From Pempheris klunzingeri (Eukaryota; Chordata; Actinopteri; Acropomatiformes; Pempheridae): a stretch of 64,000 nt of DNA. The notes under the pieces were generated by a model. The model was given only the letters and a program-made list of their open reading frames with translations, searched no databases and was not told the origin of the DNA. Location of the stretch: positions 8,123,885 to 8,187,884 of the forward strand of contig NC_092029.1 in the NCBI RefSeq assembly GCF_042242105.1, written 5' to 3'. How positions within the stretch are numbered: position 1 is the stretch's first letter; every line of letters begins with the position of its first letter. The translations under genes and the position numbers were made by a program. Shown here piece by piece: positions 58,360 through 64,000 of the stretch.

Positions 58360-61326
58360 TTATCGCTGCACAGCTTTGATGACCCATTCTGCCGTAGGGT
58401 TCAGCTGGAAGAGGTCTTTCATATACGTCTCCCCATCTAGACACCTCTCCTCTGAGGGGGGACGGATAAAAAGGAGAGAGAGGAACAACAATGAAAGAGA
58501 CACGTGAAGTAACTATAATAGACTGCTGCACTCATCTTTGGCTGACTAGCCAGGTGGTCAGCAGAGAGTAGAATAAAATTTGTATTTAAAATTGCACTTT
58601 TATTATAATCAGGACTTACTGATGTTCCCACCAATCTCATACAGACACAGCTCTTCTCGTTTCACTGCAACTGAACTGGGAGGACAAAGGGAGAGAGAAA
58701 GTAAAGCCTTATATAGTCAGGACAGATACTGTGTGTGTATTTGTATGCGGTGCCACATGTAAACACATTACCTGTCCTGGCTGAGGAAGCGTGTCAATAC
58801 ATCAGCAGCCTGCAACTCTTCAGTGAGCTGAACCGCCATGGACACTTTACTGAACTGTGGTGCTTGGACGCGAATAAATCCCTGCGAACTCTCCTGGTTG
58901 TAAACACAGAGACAAACAGAGAGTGAGAGAGACAGAGAGAAAAAAAAAAAAGAAATATACAGTCAATCACACAGCCATAAACACTTTAAAATAATGAGGT
59001 CCAATGCACTTCCCTCATCGCACACACTTACGTGAGAACACAAGAATGTGGACTTATGGGTAAAGTCCTGCTCTTCTGTTTAATGAACTCCAAACATTGC
59101 CTGGTCTCACAGCACTGAGCTCAGCATGCAGGGTCAAGTGGTGCAGCAGTGACTCATTCACCGCTACATTGTAAAACAGTACTCTCTAATATGCTGCTAT
59201 ATTCTGTAGCTTAGCTGTCTTTCATTATTATAACAAAGCAGCCTGTTGATCACAGACATTGTTTATTCATTTAGGGGTCACATTAGATCAGGGGTCACCA
59301 ACCTTTGAGACTCAGATCTACCTGAAGGATAGAGAGTAATATGGAGGGCTATTTGTTTGATATAATCTCCCCAAATTAGATAAATGTGTTTGGTTTGCAT
59401 TTAAACAATGAATATAAAGGATTTAACAGGATTCAAATACTAGGAGATTGTCTGTCGATACTCACTGATTATTGTTAAATGATTCTTCACAATGATTAAT
59501 AGTAAAATATAACTTTGACCCCAGGTGGGATCAAGTTTACATACATAATAATCTTTTAAAAACAGAATAAAATGATGTTTTAAAAAAAATTATATGCAAA
59601 GTTAAACTGGTTATTTTTATTATATTCATGCAAGTGTTATTGACAAAAAAAAAGAGACAATTTGGGCTATTTTTAGACCAAGCTCTACCGGTGACTCATG
59701 CTACCTTTCAAACATGCACTGTAGGTGACCGGGGGCTCCCTGGCTCGTGTTGGCTATCCCTACATTGGATACTGCTAAATAAATCCAGTTAAATTGAATC
59801 TACTGTACGTATGGAATGGTGCAAATCATTGCACAGATGTGGCAGGGATAGTTATTTTAAAACCCACTCACTGAATGCCCACATGTTGCACCATATGAAA
59901 AATCTACCCACAACACTCCTATAACACCACTAGATGTCAGCATTTACCAGACTGTACCTATGACAGTATGATCACCATACAGTAGGGTGATTGGTTGGAT
60001 TTTTAATGCCCCACACTCTACTTGGGTTATTAAGGTTGTTAATGTGTCTTGATCTCTTAATCTAGCTATAATTAGTCACTGACAAATACATAACCATAAA
60101 ATCTGAACTCCTACCTCTGGGACAGCTTTATCAGATGGTTTGTCAGTAGTAATCTTCTTCAGCAGCTTTCTTACAGCTCTCTCTTTATTTTGTTTCCGCA
60201 GACTCTCCATGTTTTGTTGTCTGACCTGGGTCACTATGAACTTAGGGATCTGGAGACAAGAGACACACACATAAAGGTGAGATTTGATACCCTCCGCAAA
60301 CACAATACCATCTACCATACTCCATGGATTAACAAATCTAGATGCTTTTGTGGATAACTATGCCGAATATAACAGGCTTTTTAATTTCTTACCGTCCATA
60401 GAAGATTCTGGTATCTAATCAGCAGCCGGACAATGTTGGCTGTGCTGGTTGCCATGGAGAACTCCTGTTGTTCTGTAACCTTGGAGCGGAAACCTTTGAA
60501 CATGAAGATGTTGGGTGCCATGACAACGGAGACATTGTTGAGGGTCATTTTATTCTTGGCTTGATGGTCAATCACACGCTGGAAAAACTCCACCAGACCC
60601 TGGGGAAGCAAACAGAAAATGGATTTACACCTGTTTCGTGTCATTTATCGAAGTGAAAATGAGCTAAACTGAGTGTGCGTCTACCTTCAAAGTATCCCGA
60701 TTGGCCTCAGGTAACAAAAGGACCAGCAGGTTCAAAGCCTGCAGCTGTTGCTTCTTTGTGGGGAGCTCTGTAAACACACACAGAAATGCTTAATGCATGT
60801 TTCTCTGCACTGTCTCATAAAGTGGCTGTGATTAAGCAGAATACTTCATGAGCAGATGGTGCACATACTGTTGACAGCAATAAATGCGTTGAGGTACTCC
60901 ACAGTCAGCAATGGATGGGGTAATTCCCTGATGAACAGCTTCAAAAGACTAGCAGCGTCGTGCTGCTTCAACTGCTGCCATGGAAACATCCCATCATAGA
61001 AAGAGGACTCGAGCTCCTGACACAGCGACTGGATTTGGAACAGAAACGCATCCACAAAGTAAATACATGCCATTAATGCTAACAACTAACATGTCTTTAT
61101 ACGGTTATTGCTACAAACCTGACATATTTTACCATTTTCAATGTGCCTGTGGTGGCAGCAGCTTTTACCAACCTTGACTCTTGTGGCCGCTCCAGGGATC
61201 CGCAGGAGGCCTTCAGTGTCCAAACCTTCCTCCTCAATATGATTCATGAGCTACAGAAGACCAAGAGAGAGATAAAGGTCACATCAAATAAAAAGTGTAA
61301 AGATAATCTAAGCTGGACGTAGTGGT

Positions 61327-61380
<54 letters not shown>

Positions 61381-61385
61381 TATAT

Positions 61386-61418
<33 letters not shown>

Positions 61419-61435
61419 TATATATATATATATAT

Positions 61436-61468
<33 letters not shown>

Positions 61469-61907
61469 TATAGATATATTGCTGTTTTATAAGCAGTAAT
61501 GTTGAACTGTCCATGTCTCAGACTGACAATGTGCTGACTGACTGGCTGCTGTGCTCACCCTCTGCAGTATGAATGGCACTTTGGTCCCAGGAACCCGCCT
61601 CTGGTCCTGATCCAATAAAGTGGCAAGGGGAACACCAAATAGACCACTTTCTGCACAAACAAATATTTAGTAAACAGAAATGTCTTCAAACAGTACATTA
61701 ACTAGAAATGTTTACCTGGAAACAATTTGTACTAATTTTAGTTATTTTTAATGACTTTGTGTGTGTGTGACAGTGTTTGCACGCATCGCTGTTTGTGTGT
61801 TATTTGTTGTTTTTACTTTTTACGTCTCAGTTCATGTCTGAGTGTGTCATTTTTCTGTGTGATATTTTGTCTAGCTTTCCCCAGCTGTATATGTCTGTGG
61901 TAATACA

Positions 61908-61942
<35 letters not shown>

Positions 61943-63511
61943 TGTACCTTTAGTCTTAACTTTGACAGCTTTGTGCGCCTTCAGGTCTATCCCAGCAGTG
62001 TCAAACAGAGCAGTCGACTCCACAAGCACCAGTCTACGCACCTGACAGAACATTGAAACAGACAAAAATATATAAGACAAAGATTTTAAATAGTAACCGG
62101 TTTTAAAAACATCTCAAGTACTACGTGAGTATGGCTTACAAAGATTCATCATGAAATAAATATGTCATGTTGTAACAAACGATCACATGTCACTACAAAT
62201 CATGCTGTCACAACACTTTACCTTTTTCATATCCAGAGGAGACAGATCTCCTACTCTGGTCTGACCTGTTTTATCTCGGAGCAGCTTGAAGTTCTACAGA
62301 TGAAAAGCAGAAAAAATAAACTATATAAAACTATATTTACTTCAATACTCCATGGTGAATGTAGGCTGGGTAATACTGATTTGACATATAACAGCATAAA
62401 TAACATGCTATACCACCTTCAACCAGCAGAGGACACTACAGACCAGCACTGAAACTCCTCAGACAGACAAACGCTGCTTTCTGCTGATGTCCAACACAAC
62501 CTGTATGTTGTACTGTGTGCTCAACGAGACAGATCTCATTGTACTGTACTATGTACTACGTACTGTTTAGTTATAACTAAGTTAAATATATGCTATATTC
62601 TAACCTATTCTCTTTGTCCTGTTTTTAATTACATTACCAAATTGTTGACCAAATGACACAATAAAACACCTGACTAAACTATAACTTCAACTAGAAGTAG
62701 CCGTGTGGCTCCACCATAGATTATATAGTTACTGTGTCTCATACACACATTTTGTCACACCTAAAATTCTACAATCAACTGTAAAAAAAAAAAAAGGCAG
62801 CTGTGACTTAGAAGTAGGGCGGGTCGCCCAGCAATCAAAGGATCGGTGGTTCGGTCCTCCAGTCTGCATGTCAAAGTATCCTTGGGCAAGACACTGAACC
62901 CTGAATTGCTCTCGAAGCTGTGCGTCTGTGTGTGAATATGTGCGTGAATGATTGGTTTCCCTTGGCAACCTGCCAGTATGAATATTGGGTGAATGGGTGA
63001 ATGTGGATGTAGTGTTAATATCACACGTCTGCTTCAAGTGGTCGAAAAGACTAGAAATGCTTTACAATTCTTAAATTTCTGTTGTCAGACCTCCATTTCT
63101 GTTGTCTCTGGGAATCATTGACCCACAACGATTAATAAGTTATCAATACAAGCTCTAATATAGCCATAACCTCTAAATTACAGAGTTCCCACAGCAAGAG
63201 CGTAATTGAAAATGGCTTTACATGTGTTTGCATAGCAGCGCATTAAATCAGTGTCATTCATTGTTGTTAGTCACAGCACAAATACTGAATGTGTAAAGAA
63301 ACACACAGCTGAGGAAGTGAATGTGCATAAAGCCACCATGTGTGTATGTCTGTGTGTGTGTGTGTGTGTGTGTGTACAGGCATGTGACTCACCGGTAGTT
63401 TGTCATCAGGCGAGTTTGGGCTTGTGGTGCCCTTTAACCTTTGCTGGTTGTCCCTGTAAGTGAGCGCCTGCTCAGAAAACGCCACTTCAACATTCAGTTC
63501 TGTCTCCGTTT
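58360..63511 (-). CDS. arhgap18: Rho GTPase-activating protein 18, 3' part (12 exons; 5' exons outside the window)
   Basis: GTPase-activating protein for RhoA-family GTPases that controls stress fibres, cell shape and migration. Exons in gene order: 63511-63393, 62293-62222, 62041-61948, 61650-61559, 61250-61173, 61028-60869, 60767-60685, 60599-60393, 60249-60115, 58893-58772, 58675-58620 and 58451-58360. They join in phase to 435 residues plus stop; the first exon starts in phase 1 and needs upstream exons. The pre-GAP segment holds [11 protein letters not shown] and KAVKVKTK. The RhoGAP domain runs from about [11 protein letters not shown] to LLWTIPKFIV, with the arginine finger in LLRIPG and conserved [18 protein letters not shown] basic segment (RKLLKK) and [21 protein letters not shown] follow, and the protein ends [16 protein letters not shown]. 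This C-terminal block matches ARHGAP18 as I know it and argues against ARHGAP28 and ARHGAP40. Introns carry a hAT-type element, a long TA microsatellite and a SINE. Confidence 0.93.
59281..59770. mobile_element. hAT-type non-autonomous element with 8-bp target duplication, arhgap18 intron
   Basis: The element is 59289-59762. Its ends are CAGGGGTCACCAAC on the left and, in reverse complement, TAGGGATAGCCAAC on the right, matching the hAT terminal consensus. It is flanked by CATTAGAT (59281-59288) and CATTGGAT (59763-59770), an 8-base duplication with one mismatch, as hAT transposases make. It is 474 bases long with no transposase frame. Confidence 0.8.
61329..61480. repeat. (TA)n microsatellite with TAGA interruptions
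   Basis: About 150 bases of TA dinucleotides with five short GATATAGA-type breaks, in the arhgap18 intron between the exons at 61559 and 61250. The sequence is self-complementary and would extrude as a cruciform. Confidence 0.95.
61906..61942. repeat. (TG)n microsatellite
   Basis: Pure GT tract ending six bases from the end of an arhgap18 coding exon (61948), so it lies inside the donor-proximal intron. Confidence 0.9.
62800..63062 (+). mobile_element. tRNA-like SINE in arhgap18 intron
   Basis: GGTTCGGTCC (about 62849-62858) fits a pol III B box. Downstream are ATGTCAAAGTATCCTTGGGC, AAGACACTGAACCCTGAATTG, GTGTGTGAATATGTGCGTGAATG and a TCAAGTGGTCGAAAAGACTAG tail, all typical of a widespread teleost interspersed element. 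It lies just after a poly-A run at about 62781-62793. Confidence 0.75.
63348..63375. repeat. (TG)n microsatellite
   Basis: Short GT tract just inside the intron after the most 5' arhgap18 exon seen here. Confidence 0.85.
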
Positions 63512-64000
63512 CTGTGGAGATACAGAAGAAAAAAAAAGGAAATAAAAGATTCAGCTACACAAGTAGTGAAATATAGACATGTTTCTGTGGGTGAAGTGCA
63601 GTTGTATATACACAGAGAGAGATAACTAAATGTGTTTTTCTGTAGTTAATACCAAAGTGTTGAAGGCATTGCAGCAGAAAGAGGAACAAAGAGAGGCCGG
63701 CTGTCTTTTATGGACCTCTAACTTCTCTACCTGTGTATGAACCCACATTTATAGGCTTTACCTGATTAGTCCACTCAGTTTACAGTGAAATAAAGAAGAG
63801 TTTATAATAAATCAGCATTTATGGTTCTAAGATTCTAATGTTGTGTAGATCTGAAATGGAGGAAATACACTTATAAACATCTGCCATGGTTTAATCTCTT
63901 TTTATCCATTATTTCCACAATGTGTGCGAGAGTTGCTAGGCAAAAGTTTATTTGGGCCTCAGTTTATCATTCTCCGTGCTGACTCATAAGACGTGTGTCT
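63512..64000 (-). other. arhgap18: arhgap18 intron, runs out of the window
   Basis: Sequence upstream of the first visible arhgap18 exon. I see no further coding exon in this half kilobase. Confidence 0.6.

Noticed and set aside
58097-58531. A 144-codon minus-strand frame at the end of arhgap18
   Set aside because: It overlaps the true last coding exon in a different frame, and the rest lies in the 3' UTR without protein features.

Overview
This is eukaryotic DNA, and the content points to a percomorph (spiny-rayed) teleost fish. It is intron-rich and AT-leaning, with many (CA/TG)n microsatellites. It also holds several interspersed repeats of the kind common in percomorph genomes, such as TTAGC-rich MITE-like elements, a hAT-type element and a tRNA-like SINE. 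The five identifiable genes encode vertebrate proteins whose exon structures can be reconstructed with consensus splice sites and consistent phase. Family and orthology calls rest on my knowledge of these proteins; no database search was run.

Layout: positions 1 to about 22,070 hold no gene I can support. They contain degenerate repeats, MITE copies, a 1-kb GATGAGA-like tract and a long alternating purine-pyrimidine tract, and they form the 5' flank of ccn2. ccn2 (CTGF) lies on + (CDS 22520-24101, five exons), with a TATA box and TEAD/SMAD-like motifs. The remaining genes are all on the minus strand. They are chga (chromogranin A, eight exons, 35178 to 27643), a single-domain phospholipase B1-like GDSL lipase (15 exons, 45340 to 39726), sel1l (21 exons, 55166 to 47373) and the 3' part of arhgap18 (12 exons from 63511 to 58360; its 5' exons lie beyond the window). 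ccn2 and chga converge tail to tail; the four minus-strand genes run head to tail.

The genes do not form one pathway. ccn2 encodes a secreted matricellular protein. chga encodes a secretory-granule prohormone. The PLB1-like gene encodes a secreted or luminal lipase. sel1l encodes the ER-associated degradation adaptor of the HRD1 ligase, and arhgap18 a Rho GTPase-activating protein. Their adjacency looks like ordinary teleost synteny.

Most worth a second look: an unassigned, coding-looking terminal exon at 57424-57618 on the minus strand downstream of arhgap18; a GC-AG intron in chga; and conserved-looking promoter architecture at ccn2 (TEAD) and chga (CRE plus TATA). Also notable is a hAT-type element with near-perfect 8-bp target-site duplications inside an arhgap18 intron. 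I found no convincing novel biological system, CRISPR array, prokaryotic operon or viral insertion.
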